Shown: positions 1 to 9,539, numbered from the stretch's first letter. The stretch: DNA of 64,000 nucleotides from Castellaniella sp034675905 (GCF_034675905.1 NZ_JAUCCV010000010.1:310001-374000), one strand, 5' to 3'. Numbers and translations are program-made. Notes: generated by a model not told the origin, from the sequence alone.

Positions 1-158
1 CGGCCTTTGGTGCACTGATCTTTGGCATGGTACAGATCGGCATCGGCTACACCAGCATCGACAATAACTGGTACCGCGTGTTTCTGGGCCTGATGCTGTT
101 GATGGCAGTGATTTTCAACAACTATGTCCGACGGCGCTTTGCGCAGTCCGCCCGCTAG
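1..158 (+). CDS. sugar ABC transporter permease, C-terminal fragment
   Basis: Only the last ~51 codons are present; the gene enters from the left edge and is read from base 3 to the TAG at 156-158. The visible part is a hydrophobic C-terminal membrane segment (GLMLLMAVIFNNYVRRRF) ending in a basic cytoplasmic tail, as in the RbsC/XylH permease family. It lies 10 bp ahead of a sugar-type ABC ATPase and the iol genes, so it is inferred to be part of a myo-inositol importer. The substrate cannot be read from this fragment. Confidence 0.7.
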   Translation, partial: AFGALIFGMVQIGIGYTSIDNNWYRVFLGLMLLMAVIFNNYVRRRFAQSAR

Positions 159-168
159 GGACCGCACC

Positions 169-954
169 ATGAGCGACTATATCCTTCAGCTGGAATCCAT
201 CAGCAAATTCTTCGGCCCCGTCATCGCCTTGCAGGACGTCACGCTACGCCTGCGTCCAGGCGAGGTCCACTGCCTGCTGGGTGACAACGGGGCGGGCAAA
301 AGCACACTGATCAAGGTGCTGGCAGGCGTACACAGCCCCGATGCCGGCCAATATCATATCGATGGCAAGCCCGTTACCTTCGGGTCCCCCCGCGCAGCGC
401 TGGACATGGGCATCGCCACCGTCTACCAAGACCTGGCATTGGTGCCGCTGATGAGCGTTGCACGCAACTTTTTCATGGGCCGCGAACCCCAGCGCCGCCT
501 GTTCGGCTTTCTGCCTGTCATGGACCACGCCCTGGCAGCCCGCACCGCCTGCGAAAAACTGGCGGAAATGGGCATCATGGTGCGTGACCCGAACCAGATG
601 ATCGGCAGCATGTCGGGCGGCGAGAAGCAATGCCTGGCCATCGCGCGCGCCATCCATTTCGGGGCGCGTGTCCTGATCCTGGACGAGCCCACCGCAGCCC
701 TGGGAGTCAAGCAAAGCGTCAATGTCCTGAAGCTCATCGTGCGGGCGCGCGAACGCGGCATTGCCGTCATTTTCATCACACATAACGTCAACCATGCCTA
801 TCCCATCGCTGATAGCTTCACGCTGCTGAACCGCAGCCGCACCCTGGGCACTTACGCCAAGGCGGACATTTCCAAAGAGGCCGTGCTCGACATGATGGCC
901 GGAGGCACTGAAATGCAGGCCATGATGAACGACCTAACCGGCGTCACGCTATGA
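169..954 (+). CDS. sugar (probably myo-inositol) ABC transporter ATP-binding protein
   Basis: This 261-residue ATPase energises sugar import at the inner membrane. It has a Walker A motif (GDNGAGKST, about residues 35-43), a Q-loop (VYQDLALVP), a signature SGGEKQ and a Walker B motif with D-loop (VLILDEPTAALG). It is a single-cassette protein of the FrcA type, half the length of the duplicated RbsA/XylG type. The start at 169 (MSDYILQLE) is preferred because it follows the permease stop closely. An in-frame ATG at 124 lies inside the permease gene. The iol genes directly downstream point to inositol as substrate, which is inference from context. Confidence 0.85.
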   Translation: MSDYILQLESISKFFGPVIALQDVTLRLRPGEVHCLLGDNGAGKSTLIKVLAGVHSPDAGQYHIDGKPVTFGSPRAALDMGIATVYQDLALVPLMSVARNFFMGREPQRRLFGFLPVMDHALAARTACEKLAEMGIMVRDPNQMIGSMSGGEKQCLAIARAIHFGARVLILDEPTAALGVKQSVNVLKLIVRARERGIAVIFITHNVNHAYPIADSFTLLNRSRTLGTYAKADISKEAVLDMMAGGTEMQAMMNDLTGVTL

Positions 955-1005
955 GCCCGCAACCAAGAGGCGCCCTTTCATTTCGTTTTGACAGGCAAGG
1001 TGACC

Positions 1006-2958
1006 ATGATGAAAATTCCTGAAGACCGCCCCTATGATCTGGCTTGCCTGGGCCGCCTCGCGGTAGACCTCTACGCGCAGCAATTCGGGGCGCGTCTGGA
1101 AGACGTCAGCAGTTTCGCCAAATACCTGGGCGGCAGCTCCGCCAACATCGCCTTTGGCGCCGCCCGACTAGGGCTGCGCACCGCCATGATCTCCAGAGTG
1201 GGGGACGAGCAAATGGGCCGTTTCCTTCTCGAAACGCTCCGCCGGGAAGGCTGTGACACTTCGCAAGTGCAAATCGACCCCCAGCGGCTCACGGCGCTGG
1301 TCCTGTTGGGCCTGAAAGACGGCAATACCTTCCCGCTGATTTTCTACCGCGAGAACTGCGCCGACATGGCCATCGACCCCACGGAGATCGATGAACAGTT
1401 CATCGCTCAGTGCCGGGCGCTGCTCATCACCGGCACCCATCTCAGCACCCCTGCCGTGAGAGCGGCATCGACCACGGCCCTGGACTACGCCCAGGCGCAC
1501 GGCACGCTACGCATTCTGGACATCGACTACCGCCCCGTCCTGTGGGGACTGACACAACGAGGCGACGGCGAGACCCGTTTTGTGGCCGATGCCGGTGTTA
1601 CCTCGCGCCTACAGACCATGCTGCCGCGTTTTGACCTGCTGATCGGGACCGAAGAAGAGTTCTGTATCGCTGGCGGCGTGGCGGGTGATCTGCTGGCATC
1701 GCTACGGGCTGTCCGTACCGTCACGCAGGCCGGGATGGTCGTCAAGCTTGGCCCCCAAGGCTGCTGCTACATCTGCGGAGAGGTCCCGACACGCCTGGAA
1801 GATGCCATCACGATGCCAGGTGAGGCCGTGGAAGTGCTGAACGTGCTCGGGGCAGGAGACGCATTCGCAGCAGGCCTGCTATCCGGCCTGCTGCGCCACC
1901 AGGATTTCCCACACGCGGCGCGAATTGCCAATGCGTGCGGAGCGATTGTGGTCTCCCGCCATGCCTGCGCGCCTGCCATGCCGACGCAAGCCGAACTAAG
2001 CCACTGGTTCTCGGGCAAAAAACAAGCACATCCAGACACCGACGCGGAACTCGCCCATCTGCATCGCGTCAGCGTCCAACGCCCACGATGGGACGAACTC
2101 TGTGTCCTCGCTTTCGATCACAGAGCGCAATTTTTCGACCTGGCCCGACAGACGGGCGCCGACCCTGCTCGCCTGCCGTTTCTGAAACAGCTGCTGGTCC
2201 GCGCTGCTGCACAAGTCGAAGCCAGCCACCAACTGCACGGCCGCATGGGCGTATTGATCGATGAACGATACGGCCGAGATGCATTAGCCCAGGCTACAGG
2301 CCGCGGCTGGTGGGTTGGCCGCCCGGTCGAACACCCACTATCACGCCCCCTGATGTTTGACGGCACAGCATCCTTGGGATCGCAACTGGTACGCTGGCCA
2401 CTCGAGCAAACCGTCAAATGCCTGATCTATACGCACCCGGACGACCCGTCCGACCTGCGGCTGGCTCAAGAATCCCGGTTGCGCGAGCTCTGGGAAGCCA
2501 CGCGGATCAGCGGCCATGAGTTGCTGTTGGAACTGATCACTCCGCCTTCTCTGCTAGCCGGTCCCGATACGACAGAGGCCCGTGATGCCGCCATTCTGCG
2601 CACGATCAAACGCTACTACAACCTGGGCTTCAAGCCCGAATGGTGGAAGCTCGCCCCCATGGCGCCAACCGCCTGGCAATCCCTGGCGGACCTGATCGCC
2701 CAGCGCGACCCCTACTGCCGGGGCGCAGTCATCCTCGGGTTGAACCAGCCGCTGGAAGACCTGGCGGCAAGCTTCAGCCAGGCCGGCAATCCCATCGTCA
2801 AGGGCTTCATGGTAGGCCGCACATTATGGGCCGCACCGGCGGCACAATGGCTATCCGGCAAGATCGACGACGATACGCTGGTCCACCATGTCGCAAACAA
2901 TTTCGCCACGCTGACCGATGCTTGGCGCCAGCGTCACGCGACGGCAACCGCTGAATGA
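1006..2958 (+). CDS. iolC: bifunctional 5-dehydro-2-deoxygluconokinase / DUF2090 aldolase-like protein
   Basis: This enzyme acts late in myo-inositol catabolism and phosphorylates 2-deoxy-5-keto-gluconate. The N-terminal half (about residues 5-320) is a PfkB/ribokinase fold with the GGSSANIAFGAARLG signature and the C-terminal LNVLGAGDAFAAGLLSG motif holding the catalytic Asp. The C-terminal half (about 330-640) is a DUF2090 domain, with an aldolase-like barrel. In proteobacteria this fusion is annotated as supplying the IolJ step, cleavage to dihydroxyacetone phosphate and malonic semialdehyde. About 650 residues is the usual length of the fusion. ATG 1006 (or ATG 1009) follows a purine-rich AAGG; a TTG at 988 is also in frame but less likely. 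iolD follows after 30 bp. Confidence 0.92.
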   Translation: MMKIPEDRPYDLACLGRLAVDLYAQQFGARLEDVSSFAKYLGGSSANIAFGAARLGLRTAMISRVGDEQMGRFLLETLRREGCDTSQVQIDPQRLTALVLLGLKDGNTFPLIFYRENCADMAIDPTEIDEQFIAQCRALLITGTHLSTPAVRAASTTALDYAQAHGTLRILDIDYRPVLWGLTQRGDGETRFVADAGVTSRLQTMLPRFDLLIGTEEEFCIAGGVAGDLLASLRAVRTVTQAGMVVKLGPQGCCYICGEVPTRLEDAITMPGEAVEVLNVLGAGDAFAAGLLSGLLRHQDFPHAARIANACGAIVVSRHACAPAMPTQAELSHWFSGKKQAHPDTDAELAHLHRVSVQRPRWDELCVLAFDHRAQFFDLARQTGADPARLPFLKQLLVRAAAQVEASHQLHGRMGVLIDERYGRDALAQATGRGWWVGRPVEHPLSRPLMFDGTASLGSQLVRWPLEQTVKCLIYTHPDDPSDLRLAQESRLRELWEATRISGHELLLELITPPSLLAGPDTTEARDAAILRTIKRYYNLGFKPEWWKLAPMAPTAWQSLADLIAQRDPYCRGAVILGLNQPLEDLAASFSQAGNPIVKGFMVGRTLWAAPAAQWLSGKIDDDTLVHHVANNFATLTDAWRQRHATATAE

Positions 2959-2988
2959 CCTGCGCCGCAACTGATTCCAGGAGATCCC

Positions 2989-4848
2989 ATGCGCACCCAA
3001 AAATTGACCCTGTCCCAGGCGCTCGTCCGCTATCTGGCCGCGCTGAGGATCGAGTTGGACGACGGTCAAGTCGTACCCTACGTGCGAGGCGTTTTCGCCA
3101 TCTTCGGGCATGGCAATGTCTCCGGCCTGGGTGACGCCTTGTGGGCAAGCCGGCATGAATTACCCACCTGGCGAGCACACAATGAACAGGGCATGGCCAA
3201 CGCAGCAGCAGCCTACGCCAAGGCCAGCTTTCGCCAACAGATTATGGCGGTCACGACTTCCATCGGCCCCGGCGCCACGAACCTGGTGACCAGCGCTGCG
3301 TTGGCCCACGTCAATCGGCTACCCATGCTGCTGCTGCCAGGCGATGTATTCGCCAGCAGACGCCCCGACCCAGTGCTGCAGCAATTGGAGTCCTTCGGTC
3401 AGGGCGATGTATCTGTCAACGACTGCCTGAGGCCGGTCACCCGGTATTTTGACCGCATCCAGCGGCCCGAACAGATTCTGAGCGCGTTGCCGCACGCCAT
3501 CCACATCATGACCGACCCGGCCGCATGCGGGCCCGTCTGCCTGGCATTGCCGCAAGACGTGCAATCCGAAGCATTCGACTGTCCCGAGGCTTTCCTGCAT
3601 CCGGAGCTTCTGCGCCTGCGGCGTCCCGCGCCCGACCCCGAGGCGCTGCAACACGCCATCGAACGGCTGCGACAGGCGCAACGCCCCCTGATCATCGCGG
3701 GGGGCGGGGTTCTCTATAGCCAGGCCTGGACCGCCCTCGCCGATCTGGCGCACGCCCATGGCATCCCGGTCGCCGAGACCCAGGCAGGCAAAGGCAGCCT
3801 GACCTGGGACGATCCGATGAACCTGGGCGCCATCGGCGTAACGGGATCGCCCGCCGCTAATGGTCTGGCAGCCGATGCCGACTTGATCATCGCCGTCGGC
3901 ACACGGCTGCAGGACTTTACAACAGGGTCCAACAGCTTGTTTGGCCATGTTCCCTTGCTCAGCCTGAACGTACAGTCCCTGGACGCGGCCAAACGGCGAG
4001 CCTCTACTGTAGTCGCCGATGCCCGTCACACGCTGCAGGCCCTGGCCTCACCCCTGGCGGGCTGGCAAGCCGACGCCAGCTGGACGCAACGCGCCCGAGA
4101 TGCAGCACGCCAGTGGAATGCCCGCGTCGACAGCCTGACGGCCAGCGCGCCCCAGACTGACACGCGCCCCTATGACGCAGACGTCATCGGCGCCGTCCAG
4201 GCCAGCGCCGCCGATTCGGCGGAACGCGACATCGTGGTATGCGCCGCCGGCACCCTGCCTGCCGAACTGCATAAACTCTGGCGAACCCGTACTCCGGGCG
4301 GCTACCACATGGAATACGGCTACTCCACCATGGGCTACGAGATCGCGGGGGGGCTGGGCGTCAAGATCGCCCATCCCGAGCGCGAAGTCATCGTCATGGT
4401 CGGCGACGGCGCCTACCTGATGCTCAATTCCGAGATTGCCTCCTCGATCCAACTAGGCCGCAAGCTGATCATTGTCGTCCTGGACAATCAAGGCTACGGC
4501 TGCATCCACCGCTTGCAACGCGCCAGCGGGGGGCCTCGCTTCAACAATCTGCTGGAAGACTGCGTCATGGACGACGGCACCCCTGCCGTCATTGACCTGG
4601 CTGCCCACGCGGCCAGCTTGGGGGCTCAGGCCTGCCGCGTGGATGATGCGGGGGCGCTCAAACGCGCCATGGTTGCTGCACGCGCGGCAACGACCACTCA
4701 GGTGATCGTCATCGACACCACTCCCGAGAAAACCACTGATGACGGCGGTTGCTGGTGGGAGGTCGCCATCCCCGAAGTCTCCGATCGCCCTGAAGTCGCG
4801 GCAGCCCATGAGCGTTATCTGCAGGACAAGCAAAAACAGCACTATTGA
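2989..4848 (+). CDS. iolD: 3D-(3,5/4)-trihydroxycyclohexane-1,2-dione hydrolase
   Basis: IolD is the thiamine-diphosphate-dependent ring-opening enzyme of inositol catabolism, producing 5-deoxy-glucuronate. The 619 residues have the acetolactate-synthase layout. The N-terminal PYR domain has the activating Glu in HNEQGMANAAAAY (about residue 66). A central domain follows, then the PP domain with a GDGAYLMLNSEIA motif and the closing LDNQGYG that together bind ThDP-Mg. The ATG at 2989 has an AGGAG ribosome-binding site five to eight bases upstream. It lies between iolC and iolE in the same operon. Confidence 0.95.
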   Translation: MRTQKLTLSQALVRYLAALRIELDDGQVVPYVRGVFAIFGHGNVSGLGDALWASRHELPTWRAHNEQGMANAAAAYAKASFRQQIMAVTTSIGPGATNLVTSAALAHVNRLPMLLLPGDVFASRRPDPVLQQLESFGQGDVSVNDCLRPVTRYFDRIQRPEQILSALPHAIHIMTDPAACGPVCLALPQDVQSEAFDCPEAFLHPELLRLRRPAPDPEALQHAIERLRQAQRPLIIAGGGVLYSQAWTALADLAHAHGIPVAETQAGKGSLTWDDPMNLGAIGVTGSPAANGLAADADLIIAVGTRLQDFTTGSNSLFGHVPLLSLNVQSLDAAKRRASTVVADARHTLQALASPLAGWQADASWTQRARDAARQWNARVDSLTASAPQTDTRPYDADVIGAVQASAADSAERDIVVCAAGTLPAELHKLWRTRTPGGYHMEYGYSTMGYEIAGGLGVKIAHPEREVIVMVGDGAYLMLNSEIASSIQLGRKLIIVVLDNQGYGCIHRLQRASGGPRFNNLLEDCVMDDGTPAVIDLAAHAASLGAQACRVDDAGALKRAMVAARAATTTQVIVIDTTPEKTTDDGGCWWEVAIPEVSDRPEVAAAHERYLQDKQKQHY

Positions 4849-4880
4849 ATTCCCACGATCGACCCCATAAGGCCACCGCC

Positions 4881-5801
4881 ATGAAACCCTGGAACATTCG
4901 TATCGGCATCAACCCCCTATCGTGGATGAACGACGACCTGCCCTCGCTAGGCGGCGAAACCCCGTTGGACACCGCTTTGTCGGAAGGTGCGCAGATCGGT
5001 TACGCCGGATTTGAACTGGGCAATAAATTCCCCCAAGACCCCGAAGCGCTACGAACCAAACTGGCGCAATTCGGCCTGGCCTGCATTTCCGGCTGGTATT
5101 CGGGCCATCTGGCCGAGGGCAGCCTGGACGAAGAGATCGCCCGTTGCCAGGCGCATATGGAAAAACTGCGCTACAACGCCTGCAAGGTCGTGGTCTATGG
5201 CGAGGTTGCTGGATCCATCCAGGGCAGCCGGAATACTCCTCTGTCGCAACGCCCGCGCTTTACCAGCGTTACCCAGTGGCAGGACTATGCGCACCGCCTG
5301 AATGCTTTCGGCTCCCATCTGCAATCCACCTACGGCATCACACTGGCCTACCATCATCACATGGGCGCCTACGTCGAGTCCCCCGACGAGGTCGACCAAC
5401 TGATGGCTTTGACAGACCCCCGCCACGTCGGCCTGCTGTTCGACACAGGGCACGCGCGATTCGGAGGAGCCGGCGATCCGGTCACGCTGCTGCGCAGACA
5501 CATTGGTCGAGTCGTTCACGTCCATTGCAAAGATGTCCGTGCCGACATCATTCGGCAGGCGCGCAACGACGGCTGGTCATTCCTGGACGGTGTGCTCAAC
5601 GGCACCTTTACTGTGCCAGGTGATGGCGCTATCGACTTCGAGTCCATCTTGCGCACGCTGCACACCGGCGGCTACGAGGGATGGCTGGTTGTCGAGGCGG
5701 AACAAGACCCCGCGACCGCCCCCAGCTACATTTACGCCAAGAAGGGCTACGACACGCTGCGCGCCATCGTAGACCAGATCAACGCTGAACAGGACGCATG
5801 A
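4881..5801 (+). CDS. iolE: myo-inosose-2 dehydratase
   Basis: IolE dehydrates 2-keto-myo-inositol to the trihydroxycyclohexanedione used by IolD. The protein (306 residues) is a xylose-isomerase-like TIM barrel beginning MKPWNIRIGINPLSW. Conserved acidic and histidine positions for the metal site are visible in YHHHMGAYVESPDE, LLFDTGHARFGG, VVHVHCKDV and the C-terminal VVEAEQDP. The ATG at 4881 is chosen because it starts the conserved N-terminus and has AAGG about seven bases upstream. A TTG at 4845 would overlap the iolD stop and add 12 unconserved residues. iolB begins one base after its stop. Confidence 0.93.
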   Translation: MKPWNIRIGINPLSWMNDDLPSLGGETPLDTALSEGAQIGYAGFELGNKFPQDPEALRTKLAQFGLACISGWYSGHLAEGSLDEEIARCQAHMEKLRYNACKVVVYGEVAGSIQGSRNTPLSQRPRFTSVTQWQDYAHRLNAFGSHLQSTYGITLAYHHHMGAYVESPDEVDQLMALTDPRHVGLLFDTGHARFGGAGDPVTLLRRHIGRVVHVHCKDVRADIIRQARNDGWSFLDGVLNGTFTVPGDGAIDFESILRTLHTGGYEGWLVVEAEQDPATAPSYIYAKKGYDTLRAIVDQINAEQDA

Positions 5802-5802
5802 C

Positions 5803-6609
5803 ATGGCTCGCTCACCACTACTCATCAAGGCGGCTAGCGGCCGCACTATCGTCGATGTCACACCGGAACGGGCGGGCTGGACTTACACCGGCTTTCGAGC
5901 CATCCGCCTGGCAGCCGGCGAAAGCGAAATGCTGACCACCGACACGCGCGAGCTCTGCGTGGTGGTGCTCACCGGCCAAGCCGATGTCACAGTCGATGGC
6001 CGCACCTATTCGGCGCTGGGGGCTCGCAGCAGCGTCTTTGACGACCAAGCGCCCGCCGCGGTGTACATCCCCAACGGGCATCAGGTCGTCATCCGGGCCA
6101 CGCAAGCAGCAGAGATCGCGCTTTGCAGCGCCCCCGCTGACGACCAGCCACGTACCGTGCGGGTCATCGATCCGGCCACCATGAAACGCTCCACTCGTGG
6201 CCAGGGCAGCAATCTACGCCACATCTGCGACATCCTGCCGCATACCGACCCGACTGCAGCACACCTGCTGGTCGTCGAGGTCATCACCCCCGCCGGCCAC
6301 TCGTCCAGCTATCCGCCGCACAAGCACGACCACCAGGTCGACGGACAGGAAACCCAGCTGGAAGAAACCTACTACCACCGCGTCAACCCTCCACAAGGGT
6401 TCGCCTTCCAGCGCGTCTATACCGACGACCGCAACCTGGACGAGGCCATGGCTGTCGAGGATCACGACACGGTGATGGTGCCGCGCGGCTATCACCCGGT
6501 CGTTGCCCCGCACGGCTATGACCTGTACTACCTGAACGTCATGGCAGGCCCACAGCGTCTGTGGGTTTTCCGAAACGACCCACAACACGAATGGCTGCTG
6601 AAAGCCTGA
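5803..6609 (+). CDS. iolB: 5-deoxy-glucuronate isomerase
   Basis: IolB converts 5-deoxy-glucuronate to 2-deoxy-5-keto-gluconate, the substrate of IolC. It is a 268-residue bicupin of the KduI/IolB family. The metal-binding segment SYPPHKHD with a downstream ETYYHR is visible, followed by DTVMVPRGYHPVVA and a terminal YYLNVMAG. It starts one base after the iolE stop, which implies translational coupling. Length and motifs are normal for the family. Confidence 0.93.
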   Translation: MARSPLLIKAASGRTIVDVTPERAGWTYTGFRAIRLAAGESEMLTTDTRELCVVVLTGQADVTVDGRTYSALGARSSVFDDQAPAAVYIPNGHQVVIRATQAAEIALCSAPADDQPRTVRVIDPATMKRSTRGQGSNLRHICDILPHTDPTAAHLLVVEVITPAGHSSSYPPHKHDHQVDGQETQLEETYYHRVNPPQGFAFQRVYTDDRNLDEAMAVEDHDTVMVPRGYHPVVAPHGYDLYYLNVMAGPQRLWVFRNDPQHEWLLKA

Positions 6610-6640
6610 CGCTTACCGCGATGCCCCCAAGGAAAACAGA

Positions 6641-7642
6641 ATGAAAAACGTCGCATTATTCGGCGCAGGCCGCATCGGCAGCATCCACGCCGCCAATCTG
6701 GCCCGCTTACCCGGCATCCACCTGAAATATGTCAGCGACCCGATGGCCGACGCCGCGCAGCGATTGGCGACATTGCACGGCGCCCAGGCAAAGGCCGATC
6801 CGGCAGCGATCTTCCAGGATCCCGGCATCGACGCCGTCGTCATCGGCACACCCACCACCACGCACAGTGATCTGATTCGCCAGGCGGCGGCGGCGGGCAA
6901 ACATATCTTCTGTGAAAAGCCTGTGGACCTGTCCGCCGATCGGGCGCAGGAATGCGCCGCCGCCGTCGCCCTGGCGGGCGTGGCCTGCATGATCGGTTTC
7001 CAACGGCGATTCGATCCGACCTTCAGTGACGCCAAACGACGCCTGTCCGAAGGCGAAATCGGCACCCCCGAAATGCTGGTCATCACCAGCCGCGATTGCG
7101 CCCCGCCGCCCGTGGACTATATCCGCAGTTCGGGGGGGATTTTTCGCGACATGCTGATCCACGACTTCGACATCTTCCGCTGGATTCTGGCGGGCGAGAC
7201 TGACGAAGCCGCCTGGCTGAGCGCGACCGGCTCCAGCCTGATCGATCCGGCCATCGCTCAAGCGGGCGACATCGACAGCGCCATCGTCTCCATCCGCACA
7301 CGGTCAGGCCGACTGTGCCAGATCAACGCCTCCCGGAGAGCCGCCTACGGCTACGACCAGCGCTTCGAGATCCTTGGGTCTGCCGGCCTGCTCGCTTGCG
7401 ACAATCTGCGCCCTACCGCCGTCAGGCAAATGGACGCACACAGCGTGCGCATCGACAAACCCGAGCATTTCTTCCTGGAGCGTTACCGCGACGCCTATCG
7501 GCTGGAAATCGAACACTTCTTTCAACAGCTGCAGGCCGGCGGCCCCTTTCGCACCACGATCGCCGACGGAGTCGCTGCACAACGCCTGGCCGATGCAGCG
7601 GCACAATCCCTGGCCAGCGGCCAGCCTGTCACCTTCGACTGA
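6641..7642 (+). CDS. iolG: inositol 2-dehydrogenase
   Basis: IolG is an NAD-dependent Gfo/Idh/MocA dehydrogenase that oxidises myo-inositol to 2-keto-myo-inositol, the entry reaction of the pathway. The N-terminal Rossmann fold has GAGRIGSIHAANLAR (residues about 7-21), then the family EKPVDLS motif (about 91-97). The catalytic HDFDIFRWI segment (Asp/His pair) lies in the second domain. Length is 333 residues, which is typical. An AAGGAAA sequence precedes ATG 6641. A second paralogue follows 23 bp downstream. Confidence 0.92.
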   Translation: MKNVALFGAGRIGSIHAANLARLPGIHLKYVSDPMADAAQRLATLHGAQAKADPAAIFQDPGIDAVVIGTPTTTHSDLIRQAAAAGKHIFCEKPVDLSADRAQECAAAVALAGVACMIGFQRRFDPTFSDAKRRLSEGEIGTPEMLVITSRDCAPPPVDYIRSSGGIFRDMLIHDFDIFRWILAGETDEAAWLSATGSSLIDPAIAQAGDIDSAIVSIRTRSGRLCQINASRRAAYGYDQRFEILGSAGLLACDNLRPTAVRQMDAHSVRIDKPEHFFLERYRDAYRLEIEHFFQQLQAGGPFRTTIADGVAAQRLADAAAQSLASGQPVTFD

Positions 7643-7665
7643 TCTCCGACCCGAGCCCATGCATC

Positions 7666-8694
7666 ATGACTGAATCAAGACATCCACTGCGCATCGGCAT
7701 TGCGGGTCTGGGCCGGCTGGGACGCAGGCACGCCCTCAATCTGGCTCGTCATGTGCCAGGCGCTGAATTACGTCGCGCCTGTAGTGCAGACGAGCAGGAT
7801 CGGGCGTTTGCCAACGAAACACTGGGCATCCCCCGATTCGATACGGATTTCGAAGCCCTCCTGCACGACCCGCATCTGGATGCCATTGTCCTGGCGACGC
7901 CCACGGCGCTGCATGCCGATCAGGTCATTGCCGTCCTGAATGCAGGCAAGCACGTTTTCGTCGAAAAGCCGCTGGCGCTGGACATCGAGGCCTGCGAGCG
8001 CGTGCAGGCTGTCGGCCAACAACACCCGAAGCAGATCGCCATGGTGGGCTTCGTGCGGCGCTTTGACACCAGCTACCAACACGCACAGCAGCAACTGGCC
8101 TCAGGGGCGCTGGGCCGCCCCTTTCTGGTACGCTCCCAGACCTGTGATCGCAACGACCCCTCTGGGTTTTTCGTCAATTATGCCGGCCAGTCTGGTGGCA
8201 TTTTCATGGACTGCAGCGTACACGACATCGATCTGGCCCGATGGTTTCTGGGCAACCCAAAAGCCACGCGCGCCTTTGCGTCAGGAACCATTGCCAGCCA
8301 CGCCGGATTGCGCCAATATCAGGATGTCGACAACGGCTTGGCGATTGTCGAGTTTCAGGACGGGTCCCGTGCGGTGTTCTATGCATCGCGGACTTTCGCT
8401 CATGGCCACGAAACACAGACCGAAATCATCGCTACCGAAGGCAAGCTCTTGATTGGTCATGGCGCGGCGCGTGACCGTGTCGTAACCAGCGATGCCCAGG
8501 GCGTGCGCTATCAATCCACGACCGACTTCTATGAAAGATTCTCTGACGCCTTTCTGCAAGAAATGCAGCACTTCGTCGGTGCATGCCGTGGCGATCACCC
8601 TCCCGCATTAACGCTGGCAGACGCCAGCGAGGCGACCCGAATCGGCTTGGCCATCACCCAATCGCTACACAGCGGCAATCCTGTCGATATCTGA
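7666..8694 (+). CDS. Gfo/Idh/MocA family oxidoreductase, second inositol dehydrogenase
   Basis: A 342-residue paralogue of the preceding gene. It has the Rossmann motif GLGRLGRRHALNLAR, the EKPLALD motif and the catalytic VHDIDLARWFLG segment. Two such paralogues in one iol operon usually divide stereoisomers or derivatives (scyllo-inositol, methyl-inositols, or keto-inositol reduction); which one applies cannot be read here. The start at 7666 gives the conserved N-terminus, while in-frame upstream starts lie within the previous gene. Its TGA overlaps the ATG of the regulator gene by one base, so the two are probably coupled. Confidence 0.82.
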   Translation: MTESRHPLRIGIAGLGRLGRRHALNLARHVPGAELRRACSADEQDRAFANETLGIPRFDTDFEALLHDPHLDAIVLATPTALHADQVIAVLNAGKHVFVEKPLALDIEACERVQAVGQQHPKQIAMVGFVRRFDTSYQHAQQQLASGALGRPFLVRSQTCDRNDPSGFFVNYAGQSGGIFMDCSVHDIDLARWFLGNPKATRAFASGTIASHAGLRQYQDVDNGLAIVEFQDGSRAVFYASRTFAHGHETQTEIIATEGKLLIGHGAARDRVVTSDAQGVRYQSTTDFYERFSDAFLQEMQHFVGACRGDHPPALTLADASEATRIGLAITQSLHSGNPVDI

Positions 8695-9539
8695 TGCACA
8701 CACCACCCACCACACCGCCCGCCAGCCCGGAACAACTGCTCAGCGACATCTCGGGCCAATACGAGCAGCTTAGCCGGCAACTCAAACGGATCGCCCGCCA
8801 CATCGAAACCAATCGGGAGTCGCTGGGGCTGCTGGGCATCCAAGATGTGGCGCAGGCCTGCGAGGTACAGCCGTCGGCCGTCGTCCGATTCGCCAAGCGC
8901 TTTGGTTTCTCCGGGTTTTCGGAAATGCAGCGGCTGTTTCGCGATGCCATGGCCCTGCACATGGCCCCCTGGCACAACTACCAGACACGTATCCGCGGAG
9001 TCATCGACCACGATGCTCCCATGGGGAGCGGCGACATCGCCCGAACCTTCCTGGAAGGCAGCATCATCGGCATGGAGCGCCTGCGTGACATGCTGGACGA
9101 ACCCAGCCTGACACGCGCCGTCGATCTGCTCTTCGAAGCCGACACAATTTGGCTGGTGGGGGTTCGCCGCTCGTTTTCCGTGGTCACGTACCTGAATTAT
9201 GCCTTGCAGCACACCAGCAAGCGCATCCAACTCATCAACGGCCTAGGCAGTCAGCAAGCCAACCAGTTGCGCTCACTGCAGCCGGGTGATGTGATGTTGG
9301 CCGTGTCCTTCATGCCGTACGCCACGGAAACTCAGGAAGTCGTGGATCAAGCACTGCAAGGCGGCGCAACACTGATCGCCATCACCGACAGCCGATTCAA
9401 TCCACTGGCCAGCCGTGCCAGCGCAACGCTGACGGTTCAGGAGGCCGAGACTTTCGGCTTTCGCGCACTCACCAGCACGCTCTGTCTGGCGCAGAGTCTG
9501 TTCATCGCGTTGGCGTATCGACTGGAACTAGAGTACTGA
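8694..9539 (+). CDS. RpiR-family transcriptional regulator (iol operon regulator candidate)
   Basis: The N-terminal ~80 residues form the RpiR helix-turn-helix (LGIQDVAQACEVQPSAVVRFAKRFGFSGFSEMQRL). The C-terminal half is a SIS domain (DTIWLVGVRRSFSVVTYLNYAL and AVSFMPYATETQEVVDQAL) that in this family binds phosphorylated sugars. The start at 8694 overlaps the preceding stop (TGATG). An RpiR regulator ending an iol operon is a common proteobacterial arrangement (IolR type), and the inducer would be an inositol pathway intermediate. The iol operon promoter is outside the window, so its operator cannot be examined. Confidence 0.85.
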   Translation: MHTPPTTPPASPEQLLSDISGQYEQLSRQLKRIARHIETNRESLGLLGIQDVAQACEVQPSAVVRFAKRFGFSGFSEMQRLFRDAMALHMAPWHNYQTRIRGVIDHDAPMGSGDIARTFLEGSIIGMERLRDMLDEPSLTRAVDLLFEADTIWLVGVRRSFSVVTYLNYALQHTSKRIQLINGLGSQQANQLRSLQPGDVMLAVSFMPYATETQEVVDQALQGGATLIAITDSRFNPLASRASATLTVQEAETFGFRALTSTLCLAQSLFIALAYRLELEY

